64,000 bases of DNA, taken from NCBI RefSeq assembly GCF_025979705.1, contig NZ_CP110136.1, positions 248,001-312,000 on the forward strand, in the 5' to 3' direction. The stretch comes from Hymenobacter sp. YIM 151858-1. Its GTDB lineage: Bacteria; Bacteroidota; Bacteroidia; Cytophagales; Hymenobacteraceae. The stretch's first letter is position 1. Each line of letters opens with the position of its first letter. Both the position numbers and the translations under genes were made by a program. Under the pieces are notes generated by a model. It was not told the DNA's origin. It saw only the letters and a list, made by a program, of their open reading frames with translations, and ran no database searches. Positions 44,443 through 52,318 of the stretch are shown piece by piece.

Positions 44443-44450
44443 TACCTTTG
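44443..44450 (+). promoter_or_regulatory. Promoter -7 box directly before btuF-like ATG
   Basis: TACCTTTG ends six bases before the ATG at 44457. With the usual spacing, transcription would begin at about the ATG, giving a nearly leaderless mRNA. Confidence 0.6.
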
Positions 44451-44456
44451 CCAGCC

Positions 44457-45362
44457 ATGCGCTACCTGTATTTGCTGCTGCTCGGGGCTTCGATGGCCGC
44501 TTGCTCCCAGGCTTCTGATTCGGCCAACGCCACCAAGGTCGAAGCCCCGCTGCCCGCGCGCATCACCGTTACCGACGACCTAGGTCGCGCCGTCAGCATT
44601 CCGTCGCGCCCGAAACGCGTTATGGCCCTGGCGGCCTCCATGACGGAAATGCTCTTCGCCGTAGCTGATACGGGCACCATCATTGCCCGCACCCAGGCCT
44701 GCGACTACCCCGCGGCGGCCTTGCGCAAGCCCAAAGTCAACAGCTACCCCGTCGATTTTGAAACCATTGTGGGCCTGCACCCCGATGTGGTGTTCACAGT
44801 AGAAGGCATGACCAGCGCCGCTGATGCCGCCCGCCTGCAGCAATTAGGTGTGCCGGTGTACTACCAGCGCTACCGCCACGTCGCGGACATCCTCCGCGGC
44901 CTCCGCGACCTAGGCCGCCTGCTCGGCCGCGAACCGCAAGCCAAGCACCTCACCGATTCGCTCCGGCGCGAGCTGGCCAGCCTTCCTGTCACCAACGGCT
45001 CCAAGCCGCGCACCCTGGCCATTACCTGGCTCGACCCCATTTACGCCTACGGCCGCAACACCCTTTTTACGGACAAAATCCGACTGGCCGGCGGCCAAAA
45101 TGCTCTGCAGGATTCGTTTCCGCAGCCCTACCCAGCGCTTACCCGCGAGTACATCCTTAAGCTGAACCCCGATGTGCTCATCGGCGGGCGGTTTGGCAAG
45201 CTCGATAGCACGTTCTTCCGCATGTACCCCGAGCTGCGCCGCATTCGGGCCTACCAAACGCGGCAGGTGTACCCCGTCGATGGCGACCTGATGGCCCGCC
45301 CCAGCCCGCGCATTATTCAATCCGTACGCGAGCTACACCGTTTGCTGCACCCCACTACATGA
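44457..45362 (+). CDS. btuF: BtuF-like cobalamin (or iron-complex) ABC substrate-binding lipoprotein
   Basis: 301 residues. Lipobox AAC (Cys16), then the helical-backbone binding protein fold (Peripla_BP_2): 'RVMALAASMTEMLFAVADTGTIIARTQACDYP', 'VVFTVEGMTSAADAARLQQLGVPVYY' and 'LKLNPDVLIGG'. Its place after the B12 synthesis genes suggests cobalamin or cobinamide binding rather than siderophore. It overlaps the permease start by ATGA. Confidence 0.85.
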   Translation: MRYLYLLLLGASMAACSQASDSANATKVEAPLPARITVTDDLGRAVSIPSRPKRVMALAASMTEMLFAVADTGTIIARTQACDYPAAALRKPKVNSYPVDFETIVGLHPDVVFTVEGMTSAADAARLQQLGVPVYYQRYRHVADILRGLRDLGRLLGREPQAKHLTDSLRRELASLPVTNGSKPRTLAITWLDPIYAYGRNTLFTDKIRLAGGQNALQDSFPQPYPALTREYILKLNPDVLIGGRFGKLDSTFFRMYPELRRIRAYQTRQVYPVDGDLMARPSPRIIQSVRELHRLLHPTT

Positions 45363-46363
45363 GCCGTCGTGCGCCGCTGCTTTTTGGCCTTACTCTGGTA
45401 GCTGCCGTGGTGCTGCTGCTAATAGGCATGCGCCTGGGCAGCATCGAAAGCGCCGATTACGCCACGCTTTGGCAAGCCCTGCAGCACTACGATGCCAACA
45501 ACCCGGCGCACTTGGTGCTGATTGAGCTGCGCTTGCCTAGGTTGTTGCTGGCCTTGCTGGCCGGTGGGGGGTTGGCCCTGAGCGGCTACCTCATGCAGGC
45601 CATGGTAAACAACCCCTTGGCCGACCCTTACTTGCTCGGCACCGCCTCGGGCGCCTCCCTAGGTGCTTTGGTGGTGAGCGTGCTCTTGCCAGCGGCCAGC
45701 ACCATCACGCCCTGGATTTTACCGATTGGCAGCCTGGCCGGCGCCGCGGGCGCCACCCTGCTGGTAATCGGCATCGGTTCGCGGCGCGGCCGGCTTATAC
45801 CCGCGCAGTTGCTCTTGGCTGGGGTAGCCGTGGCCTCCATGCTCAACGCCCTGGGTGGCCTCATCATCTTTCAGGCCCAAACCGATTCGCAGCTGCGCGC
45901 GGCTGTGTCGTGGGCATTCGGCAGCCTCGAGCGCGCCGGTTGGGGTTTGCTCACCGGGCCGGCTATTGCGGTGGTTATCGGTTTGGGCCTGGCCTGGGCC
46001 CTGCGTCGCCACCTCAATATTCTGCTGCTAGGGGAGGAGCGGGCTACTGCCCTAGGTCTGGATGTGGGCCGAACCCGCTGGGTGCTGCTGCTGGCGGCCA
46101 GCGGCATTACGGCGGGTGTGGTAGCCCTGTGCGGGCCGCTTGGCTTTGTGGGGCTGATTGTGCCGCATATCACTCGCGGGCTGCTCGGCGTTACGGGCCG
46201 GCTCAACGTGGCTTTTTGCGCTTTGCTGGGCGGAACGTTTTTGCTGGCCTGCGATTTGCTAGCGCGGTGGCTGTATCCGCCGGCCGGTTTGCCGGTTGGG
46301 CTGATAACGGCCCTGTTCGGCGTACCGTTCTTCGTATATTTGCTGCGAAAAAAAGGGGCTTAG
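45359..46363 (+). CDS. btuC: FecCD/BtuC-family ABC transporter permease
   Basis: 334 residues with about ten transmembrane helices. The FecCD family shows in 'LRLPRLLLALLAGGGLALSGYLMQAMVNNPLADPYLLGTASGASLGAL' and 'CGPLGFVGLIVPHITRGLLG'. Together with the preceding binding protein it should take up B12 or a corrinoid. The ATPase subunit gene is not next to it, as the next gene is a pterin-synthase gene, so BtuD must be elsewhere. Confidence 0.93.
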   Translation: MSRRAPLLFGLTLVAAVVLLLIGMRLGSIESADYATLWQALQHYDANNPAHLVLIELRLPRLLLALLAGGGLALSGYLMQAMVNNPLADPYLLGTASGASLGALVVSVLLPAASTITPWILPIGSLAGAAGATLLVIGIGSRRGRLIPAQLLLAGVAVASMLNALGGLIIFQAQTDSQLRAAVSWAFGSLERAGWGLLTGPAIAVVIGLGLAWALRRHLNILLLGEERATALGLDVGRTRWVLLLAASGITAGVVALCGPLGFVGLIVPHITRGLLGVTGRLNVAFCALLGGTFLLACDLLARWLYPPAGLPVGLITALFGVPFFVYLLRKKGA

Positions 46364-46364
46364 C

Positions 46365-46440
46365 GTCTTGGGGGCTTGGGTCTGGTCTGTCGGTCTGGCA
46401 GCTCGAACCCAGGCCCCCAAGCCCCTACGTCCCCAAGACC
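46365..46440. repeat. Inverted repeat between btuC-like gene and PTPS-family gene
   Basis: 'cttgggggcttgggt' and 'acccaggcccccaag' form arms in the 84-base spacer, with a second GTCTTGGGG pair at the outer edges. Probably a transcription end for the cobalamin operon. Confidence 0.65.
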
Positions 46441-46447
46441 CTTCCAA

Positions 46448-46867
46448 ATGATTTACCTAAGCCGTCAGGAGCACTTCAACGCCGCCCACAAGCTCTACAA
46501 CCCCAACTGGAGCGAGGAGCGCAACAAAGAGGTGTTCGGGCCCTGCGCCAATACCAACTGGCACGGACATAACTACGACCTCATCGTTACGGTAAAGGGC
46601 CAACCCGACTCCGAAACCGGCTTTGTGGTCGATCTGAAAGCCCTCAGCGTACTCATCCGCGAGCATATCGTGCGCCACGTCGACCACAAAAATCTCAACC
46701 TCGACGTGCCCTTTATGGCTGGCAAGCTGGCCAGCACCGAAAACCTGGCCATTGCCTTCTGGGAAATCCTGCAGCGCGAGCTGCCGAGCATTACCCGCAC
46801 GGCGCAGCTGCACTGCGTCAAGATTTACGAAACGCCCCGCAACTTCGTCGAATACTACGGAGGGTAA
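46448..46867 (+). CDS. queD: 6-pyruvoyl-tetrahydropterin / 6-carboxy-tetrahydropterin synthase family protein
   Basis: 139 residues. Zinc ligands are His14 and the pair in 'WHGHNY' (His39, His41). The catalytic Cys33 is followed five residues later by the HGH, as in pyruvoyl-type PTPS enzymes, not by three as in many QueD. 'ETGFVVDLKALS' and 'DHKNLN' complete the pattern. It probably makes the queuosine precursor, but a pterin role is possible. Neither queC nor queE is adjacent. The ATG at 46448 is chosen by family length. Confidence 0.88.
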   Translation: MIYLSRQEHFNAAHKLYNPNWSEERNKEVFGPCANTNWHGHNYDLIVTVKGQPDSETGFVVDLKALSVLIREHIVRHVDHKNLNLDVPFMAGKLASTENLAIAFWEILQRELPSITRTAQLHCVKIYETPRNFVEYYGG

Positions 46868-46870
46868 AAT

Positions 46871-47016
46871 CAATTAAAAATTGAGAATTAAAAATTAAGA
46901 ATTAGGTCGGCAAAATGCAGGCTGGTTTGCTTCATTGAGCGTTTTGATGCTTGCAAATCGCCTGGCTAATTGCCCAATAATTCCATTTTTAATTTTTAAT
47001 TTTTAATTATTAATTG
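46871..47016. repeat. A/T-rich inverted repeat before lpxB
   Basis: Arms 46871-46904 and 46986-47016 are A/T-rich reverse complements built of 'aattaaaaatt' type units. The right arm ends four bases before the lpxB ATG. Confidence 0.75.
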
Positions 47017-47019
47017 ATA

Positions 47020-48132
47020 ATGAAATACTACCTGATTGCCGGCGAACGGTCCGGCGACTTCCACGCCGCACGCCTCATGCGTGCCCTGAAGCAGCAAGAC
47101 TCGACCGCCGAGTTTCGTTGCTGGGGTGGCGATATGATGAAAGAAGCCGGTGGCGAGCTGGTGCACCACTACGACGAAATGGCCATTATGGGCTTCGTGG
47201 AGGCGGCTACCAGCGTGTTCAAGTTTCGGCGCTTTCTGAAGGAAGCCGAGCAAGACCTGCTGGCCAACAAGCCGCACGTGCTGATTCTGGTCGATTATGC
47301 CGGCTTCAACCTGCGCGTGGCTAAGTTTGCTAAGGTCCACGGTATCAAGGTGTTTTACTACATCTCGCCGAAAATCTGGGCCTGGAACCAGAGCCGCGTA
47401 CACAAGATCAAGCAGCTCGTCGACCGCATGTTCGTTATCCTGCCCTTCGAGCAGGAGTTCTATAAGCGTTTCGATTACGAGGTCGACTACATCGGCAACC
47501 CCACGGCCGATGCCGTGCACGAGCACCCCGCGCCCACCGATTTCTACCAGCGCAACGGCTTCGACCCGGAGCGGCCCATTGTGGCCGTGCTGCCCGGCTC
47601 GCGCAAGCAGGAAATCGAGGAGATGCTGTTTGAGATGCTGCGCATCCTGCCGCCCTTCCTCGATTACCAGTTTGTAGTAGCCGGCGTTTCCAACCTCGAC
47701 CGCAACTACTACAATCACTTCGAGCGCAACAACGTGCGTATCGTGTTCGAGCAAACTTACGATTTGCTCCGCCACGCCAAAGCGGCCATCGTAACCAGCG
47801 GTACCGCCACCCTCGAAACCGCCCTGTTCGACGTGCCGCAAGTGGTGTGCTACCGCACCAGCACCATTTCGTACCGCATTGGCAAGGCTGTCATCAAGGT
47901 GCCGTACATTTCGCTCGTCAACCTGATTGCCGGCCGCCAGGTGGTAAAGGAGCTGATCCAGGGCGAGTTCAACGCCCGCAACCTCGTGGCCGAGCTGCAC
48001 CGCCTGCTCGAAGACGACGCGCACATCGCCGAAATAAAAACCGGCTACGCCGAAATCCGCGAGAAGCTGGGCCGCCAGAACTCCGCGCAAAAAGCCGCCG
48101 AGCTGATGGTGGGCTACCTGCTCACGCGCTAA
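47020..48132 (+). CDS. lpxB: Lipid-A-disaccharide synthase
   Basis: 370 residues, GT19 glycosyltransferase. Start 'MKYYLIAGERSGDFHAARLMRALK' is the LpxB signature (AGExSGD). 'LILVDYAGFNLRVAK', 'YYISPKIWAWNQSRVHKIK', 'YIGNPTADAV', 'VLPGSRKQEIE' and 'AIVTSGTATLETAL' are all family motifs. It joins UDP-2,3-diacyl-GlcN and lipid X into the lipid A disaccharide. The ATG at 47020 is used; a TTG lies 6 bases upstream. Its upstream leader is an A/T inverted repeat. Confidence 0.97.
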   Translation: MKYYLIAGERSGDFHAARLMRALKQQDSTAEFRCWGGDMMKEAGGELVHHYDEMAIMGFVEAATSVFKFRRFLKEAEQDLLANKPHVLILVDYAGFNLRVAKFAKVHGIKVFYYISPKIWAWNQSRVHKIKQLVDRMFVILPFEQEFYKRFDYEVDYIGNPTADAVHEHPAPTDFYQRNGFDPERPIVAVLPGSRKQEIEEMLFEMLRILPPFLDYQFVVAGVSNLDRNYYNHFERNNVRIVFEQTYDLLRHAKAAIVTSGTATLETALFDVPQVVCYRTSTISYRIGKAVIKVPYISLVNLIAGRQVVKELIQGEFNARNLVAELHRLLEDDAHIAEIKTGYAEIREKLGRQNSAQKAAELMVGYLLTR

Positions 48133-48146
48133 CCGCCCTAGGTACC

Positions 48147-48194
48147 AAAAGCCAAAGGGCCCCGGATCAGCTGATCCGGGGCCCTTTGGCTTTT
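48147..48194. terminator. Perfect 24-base-arm bidirectional terminator
   Basis: Complete palindrome 48147-48194 with no loop, starting AAAA and ending TTTT, between the convergent lpxB and clpX genes. Confidence 0.93.
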
Positions 48195-48209
48195 CGAGCC
48201 TTTGCCAAC

Positions 48210-49436
48210 CTAGGCGGCGCGCAGCTGCTTCAGCGGCGACTTCTCGAACTTCTCGTGCGCGTATTCCAAATCGATAACCAACTCGGTCGTGTCCGTCACC
48301 GAAGGCATATCGAACATGGCGTCCGTCATGATGCTCTCGCAGATGCTGCGCAGGCCGCGGGCACCTAGGCGGTACTCGTCGGCCTTGTCGACGATGTAGT
48401 CCAGCGCCTCGTCGGTAAAGGTCAGGTTGATGCCTTCCATCTCGAACAAGCGGTGGTACTGCTTCAGGATGGAGTTCTTGGGCTCCGTCAGAATCATGCG
48501 CAGCGTGGCTTTATCGAGCGGGTTCAGGTGCGTGAGCACCGGCAGGCGGCCGATGAGCTCCGGAATGAGGCCGAACTGCTTGAGGTCTTGCGCCGTGATG
48601 TAGCGCAGGAAGTTGTTGGTGTCCACCTTCTCCTCCAGCATCGTTTTGGCGAAACCTAGGGGCTTGGTATTCAGGCGGCTCTTGATGATGCGGTCGATGC
48701 CCACGAAAGCGCCGCCGCAGATGAACAGGATGTTCTCCGTGTTCACGGTAATCATCTTCTGCTCGGGGTGCTTGCGGCCGCCGTGCGGGGGCACGTTTAC
48801 GGTGGTGCCTTCCAGCAGCTTCAGCATGGCCTGCTGCACACCCTCGCCGCTCACGTCGCGCGTAATGCTGGGGTTGTCGCTTTTGCGGGCAATCTTGTCC
48901 ACCTCGTCGATGTACACGATGCCGCGCTCAGCGGCTTCTACGTTGTAGTCGGCAGCTTGCAGCAGGCGCGTCAGGATGCTTTCCACGTCTTCGCCCACGT
49001 AGCCGGCTTCTGTTAGCACAGTGGCATCGGCAATGCAGAAGGGCACCTGCAGCACCGAGGCCAGCATTTTAGCCAGGAAGGTTTTGCCCGTGCCGGTTTC
49101 GCCTACCATGATGATGTTCGATTTCTCAATCGTCACATCGTCTTTGCCGGTGGGCTTCTGCATCAGGCGCTTGTAGTGGTTGTACACGGCTACACTCAGC
49201 ACCTTCTTTGCTTCATCTTGGCCTACCACGTACTGATCGAGGTATTCCTTCATGTCGCGGGGCTTCACGAGGTTAAACTTCGGCGCCTTCGCGTTCGAGC
49301 GAATTTTGTTCTCTTCGTTCAGGATTTGCTGCGCCTGTCCAACGCAACGCTCGCAAATGTGCGCGTTGATGCCGGAAATCATTATGGAAACCTCGCGCTT
49401 GCTTTTGCCGCAGAACGAGCAGGTGATATCTGCCAT
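48210..49436 (-). CDS. clpX: ATP-dependent Clp protease ATP-binding subunit ClpX
   Basis: 408 residues. N-terminal zinc-binding domain with Cys6, Cys9, Cys28 and Cys31 (CSFC ... CERC). Walker A is GETGTGKT (112-119); Walker B is 'VYIDEVDKI'. The substrate-binding loop region and '[19 protein letters not shown]' sensor 2 are present. It unfolds tagged proteins and feeds them to ClpP. Its stop codon TAG is inside a CCTAGG. It is separated from clpP by a terminator and has its own promoter box. Confidence 0.98.
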   Translation of the reverse strand: MADITCSFCGKSKREVSIMISGINAHICERCVGQAQQILNEENKIRSNAKAPKFNLVKPRDMKEYLDQYVVGQDEAKKVLSVAVYNHYKRLMQKPTGKDDVTIEKSNIIMVGETGTGKTFLAKMLASVLQVPFCIADATVLTEAGYVGEDVESILTRLLQAADYNVEAAERGIVYIDEVDKIARKSDNPSITRDVSGEGVQQAMLKLLEGTTVNVPPHGGRKHPEQKMITVNTENILFICGGAFVGIDRIIKSRLNTKPLGFAKTMLEEKVDTNNFLRYITAQDLKQFGLIPELIGRLPVLTHLNPLDKATLRMILTEPKNSILKQYHRLFEMEGINLTFTDEALDYIVDKADEYRLGARGLRSICESIMTDAMFDMPSVTDTTELVIDLEYAHEKFEKSPLKQLRAA

Positions 49437-49490
49437 TGTCGAAGGAAAGTCGAAAATCTAACTGTACAGCCTAATTGGGTAATACAGCCT

Positions 49491-49498
49491 CAAAGGTA
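49491..49498 (-). promoter_or_regulatory. Promoter -7 box for clpX
   Basis: Reads TACCTTTG on the minus strand, 55 bases before the clpX ATG. No clear -33 TTG at the usual distance. Confidence 0.6.
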
Positions 49499-49549
49499 CG
49501 AATTCGGAAACGCCGCTTGTACACCCAAAGGTGCCACCGCAAGCAGCTT

Positions 49550-49603
49550 CTACAAAAAGAACAACCGTCTCATCCTGAAGTTGCAATTCAGAATGAGACG
49601 GTT
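49550..49603 (-). terminator. Terminator of clpP
   Basis: A hairpin with arms at 'aaccgtctcatcctgaa' and its partner (49563-49601) is followed on the minus strand by a T-rich stretch. It ends clpP before the clpX promoter. Confidence 0.8.
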
Positions 49604-49697
49604 GCATGCTACCTGTCGTGTCGAACAAAGTTAGACATCTGGTTGCCTAAGTCAGGAGCCAGATTCCTCGCTACGCTCGGAATGACAGACCGGCGAA

Positions 49698-50402
49698 TTA
49701 TTTCTCCAGCTTGTGGCGCTCCAGCACTTCGTCGATGATGCCGTATTCCTTGGCTTCGTCGGCGCGCATCCAGTAGTCGCGGTCGGAGTTGTCGTGCACC
49801 TCCTGGTAGGTTTTGCCGGTGTGTTTCGCCAGAATGTCGTACAGCTCTTTCTTGAGCTTCAGAATCTCACGAGCGGTAATTTCGATGTCCGACGACTGGC
49901 CTTGCACGCCGCCCGAGGGCTGGTGAATCATCACGCGGGCGTGGGGCAAGGCCGAGCGCTTATCGGTGGCGCCGCCGGCGAGCAGCACAGCACCCATCGA
50001 AGCAGCCAGGCCGGTGCAGATGGTGGCCACATCGGGGCCCACGTACTGCATCGTGTCGTAGATACCTAGGCCGGCGTACACCGAGCCGCCGGGCGAGTTG
50101 ATGTAGAGCAGGATATCCTTCTTGGCGTCGGCCGACTCCAGGAAGAGCAGCTGCGCCGTGATGATGTTGGCAATGTAATCGTCGACGGGCGTGCCCAGGA
50201 ACACGATGCGGTCCATGATCAGGCGCGAGAACACGTCAATCTCGGCAAAGCGCGTGGGGCGCTCCTCAATCACCGAGCGCGTCATGTTCGTGACGAAATG
50301 GCGGCTTTGGCCTTCGATGTGGTGCAGATACTGATCGACACCCAAACCGCTCAGGCCTTGGCCCTTAACGGCAAATTTGCGGAATTCCTGTTTGTTCAGC
50401 AT
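49698..50402 (-). CDS. clpP: ATP-dependent Clp protease proteolytic subunit
   Basis: 234 residues. Catalytic triad Ser135 (in [10 protein letters not shown]), His160 (in [10 protein letters not shown]) and Asp209. The spacing between them is 25 and 49 residues, as in E. coli ClpP. It forms the barrel protease with ClpX. The ATG at 50402 is the family-like start. A near-consensus -7 box (TACCCTTG on the minus strand) lies at 50462-50469, just inside the terminator of tig. Confidence 0.98.
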   Translation of the reverse strand: MLNKQEFRKFAVKGQGLSGLGVDQYLHHIEGQSRHFVTNMTRSVIEERPTRFAEIDVFSRLIMDRIVFLGTPVDDYIANIITAQLLFLESADAKKDILLYINSPGGSVYAGLGIYDTMQYVGPDVATICTGLAASMGAVLLAGGATDKRSALPHARVMIHQPSGGVQGQSSDIEITAREILKLKKELYDILAKHTGKTYQEVHDNSDRDYWMRADEAKEYGIIDEVLERHKLEK

Positions 50403-50461
50403 TGACTGAAGGGGTAGGAGAATGGTTGGTACGGCATGATGCCGGCACAAGGCCGGGGAGC

Positions 50462-50469
50462 CAAGGGTA
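50462..50469 (-). promoter_or_regulatory. Near-consensus -7 promoter box for clpP
   Basis: TACCCTTG on the minus strand differs by one base from TAnnTTTG and lies 60 bases before the clpP ATG. Confidence 0.4.
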
Positions 50470-50471
50470 CG

Positions 50472-50510
50472 AAAAAAGCCCTTACTCCGACGAAGTAAGG
50501 GCTTTTTTTT
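50472..50510 (-). terminator. Terminator of tig
   Basis: 'aaaaaagcccttac' and its complement with a long T run on both sides, in the 132-base gap between tig and clpP. Confidence 0.9.
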
Positions 50511-50534
50511 AGTGGGAATCAACCCCGATGCTAA

Positions 50535-51863
50535 TTAAGCATTGGGCTGGTTCCGGAAGTCCTCGGCCGTCATCGGCTGGTCTTTAACAACAATCTGGCC
50601 GCGCAGGTTGTCGAGTACTTTTTCTGCCAGAATGGCTTCGTACTCCTGCACGTAGTTTTTGCCGTTCTCCTGGCGTAGGTAGTTATCGGCGAAGCCGCGC
50701 ACCGATTCGCGCAGCTCGTCGGATACCTCCGGCATGTTGAACTGGCTCAGAATCTTGCTGATGGTGCGGTCCAGAATCTCGTCGTTCGACACGTTCAGGC
50801 CTTGCTCTTCCACCACTTTGTTGCGGATCAGCGACCATTTCAGCTCCTTCTCGTAGTCCGAGTAGTGCTCTTCTACCTGCTCGGGCGTCAGCTTGCCTTT
50901 GTTGGCCGCCACCAGCCACTTCTTGAAGAACTCTTTGGGCAGGTTGATTTCCGTCTCGGCTACGATTTTGTCGATCAGACGACGGTTCAGCAGGTTATCC
51001 GATTCACGGTCGTAGTTCTCCTGGATGGTTTCGCGCACTTTGGCGTCGAAATCTTCCTTCGAGGCTACGGCATCTTTGCCGAACACTTTGTCGAACAGCT
51101 CCTGGTTGAACTCAGCCTGCGTCGAGCGGTGGATTTGCTCCACTTCGAAAGCGTACTCGCCTTCAACGCCGGCAGCCAGCTCCTTCGAGAGGCCCGTAAA
51201 GTTGGCAATCAGGGTAGCGTCGCCGCCGAAAGCTTCTTTCAGGTCGAACGTTACCACGTCGCCGGCTTTCACGCCCACAAACTTGTCAGCGCCGTTCTTC
51301 ACCTTGTTGGTGGGCAGCATCACCTTCTGCGAAAACTCGGTGGTTTCCTGCTTCAGCTGACCCGAGATGTAGTCGCCGGCTTCCGAGGTTTCGGGCGTGC
51401 TGTTTTCGCCAAACTGGCGGCCAATCTGCTCGTAGGTTTCGTCGAGGGTGTTCTGGTCGAGCTCTACTTTCGGGCGCTCCACTTCAAACGAGTCGCCGGT
51501 GGGCAGCGTGAAGTCCGGAATCAGGCCAAGCTCGAACTGGAATTCGAAGTCCTTCTGCGTGTCGAAATCAACGTTGGTAGGCACGGGCAGCGGGTCGCCC
51601 AGCAAACGCAGGTTGTTTTCTTTGATGTAGCCGTCAACCGACGAGCTCAGCAAACGGTTGATTTCGTCGACCAGGATGCCTTTGCCGTACATCTTGCGCA
51701 CCAGACCCGCCGGCACTTTGCCCGGACGGAAGCCCTTGATCTGCGCCCGCTTGCTGGTTTCCTTGATCTGCTTTTCTACGGCTTCCGAGTAGTCAGCTTC
51801 GGTGAGGCGCACCGTCAGCAGGGCGCCCTGCTGTTCGTCTTTTTTGTCGAGGGTAATGTCCAA
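50535..51863 (-). CDS. tig: Trigger factor (ribosome-associated chaperone)
   Basis: 442 residues when started at the TTG at 51863 (M-D-I-T-L-D-K-K). This matches the usual start of Bacteroidota trigger factors; no ATG is nearby. N-terminal ribosome-binding domain with 'GFRPGKVPAGLVRKMYGK' (GFRxGKxP signature). A degenerate middle FKBP-like region (about 150-250, 'VKAGDVVTFDLKEAFGG') and a helical C-terminal arm follow. The reading frame stays open upstream through tRNA-Leu, but that stretch is not protein-coding. It clusters with clpP and clpX as in many bacteria. Confidence 0.93.
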   Translation of the reverse strand: MDITLDKKDEQQGALLTVRLTEADYSEAVEKQIKETSKRAQIKGFRPGKVPAGLVRKMYGKGILVDEINRLLSSSVDGYIKENNLRLLGDPLPVPTNVDFDTQKDFEFQFELGLIPDFTLPTGDSFEVERPKVELDQNTLDETYEQIGRQFGENSTPETSEAGDYISGQLKQETTEFSQKVMLPTNKVKNGADKFVGVKAGDVVTFDLKEAFGGDATLIANFTGLSKELAAGVEGEYAFEVEQIHRSTQAEFNQELFDKVFGKDAVASKEDFDAKVRETIQENYDRESDNLLNRRLIDKIVAETEINLPKEFFKKWLVAANKGKLTPEQVEEHYSDYEKELKWSLIRNKVVEEQGLNVSNDEILDRTISKILSQFNMPEVSDELRESVRGFADNYLRQENGKNYVQEYEAILAEKVLDNLRGQIVVKDQPMTAEDFRNQPNA

Positions 51864-51992
51864 AACGAGTCGGAGGTTAAAGGTAAGCGGGCCGTTGGCC
51901 CAGTTAGGTGAAAAGGCAACAAGCCCCCAACGCACCGGGGCCGGGGAGTTGAGGGCTTGTATCGTTTGGCTGCCGAAACAGCATGCGAGTGG

Positions 51993-52074
51993 TGCGGATG
52001 GAGGGACTCGAACCCACACGCCTTGCGGCACCAGATCCTAAGTCTGGCACGTCTACCAATTTCGCCACATCCGC
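51993..52074 (-). tRNA. tRNA-Leu (anticodon TAG)
   Basis: An 82-nt minus-strand cloverleaf with acceptor GCGGATG paired to CATCCGC, a long variable arm typical of Leu, the T arm 'GGTTCGAGTCC', and anticodon TAG in loop CTTAGGA. It lies just upstream of tig. Confidence 0.96.
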
Positions 52075-52318
52075 ATAGTCCGCAACCGTCTGCCGCGGGG
52101 CCGCAAAACTAAGCAAGGTTCTCGGAAAATCAAATCCTTGCGAAAAGATGGCAACGCCGAGCCCAAAATTCGTGTTATAGCCGCAGGTACCGAAGCCTCC
52201 CTAGGTGAAACGGGCCGCCTTGGCTTCGGGCACCACGCCCTGGGCGTAAGCGATGGGAGGAGGTTTTCGTACCTTCGTCTGCCGTTTCCGCAAGCGGCCC
52301 GCAGTGCTTTTTTCGCCA

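Noticed and set aside
51864-52031. N-terminal extension of trigger factor
   Set aside because: The frame runs through tRNA-Leu and a spacer; family comparison puts the start at TTG 51863.
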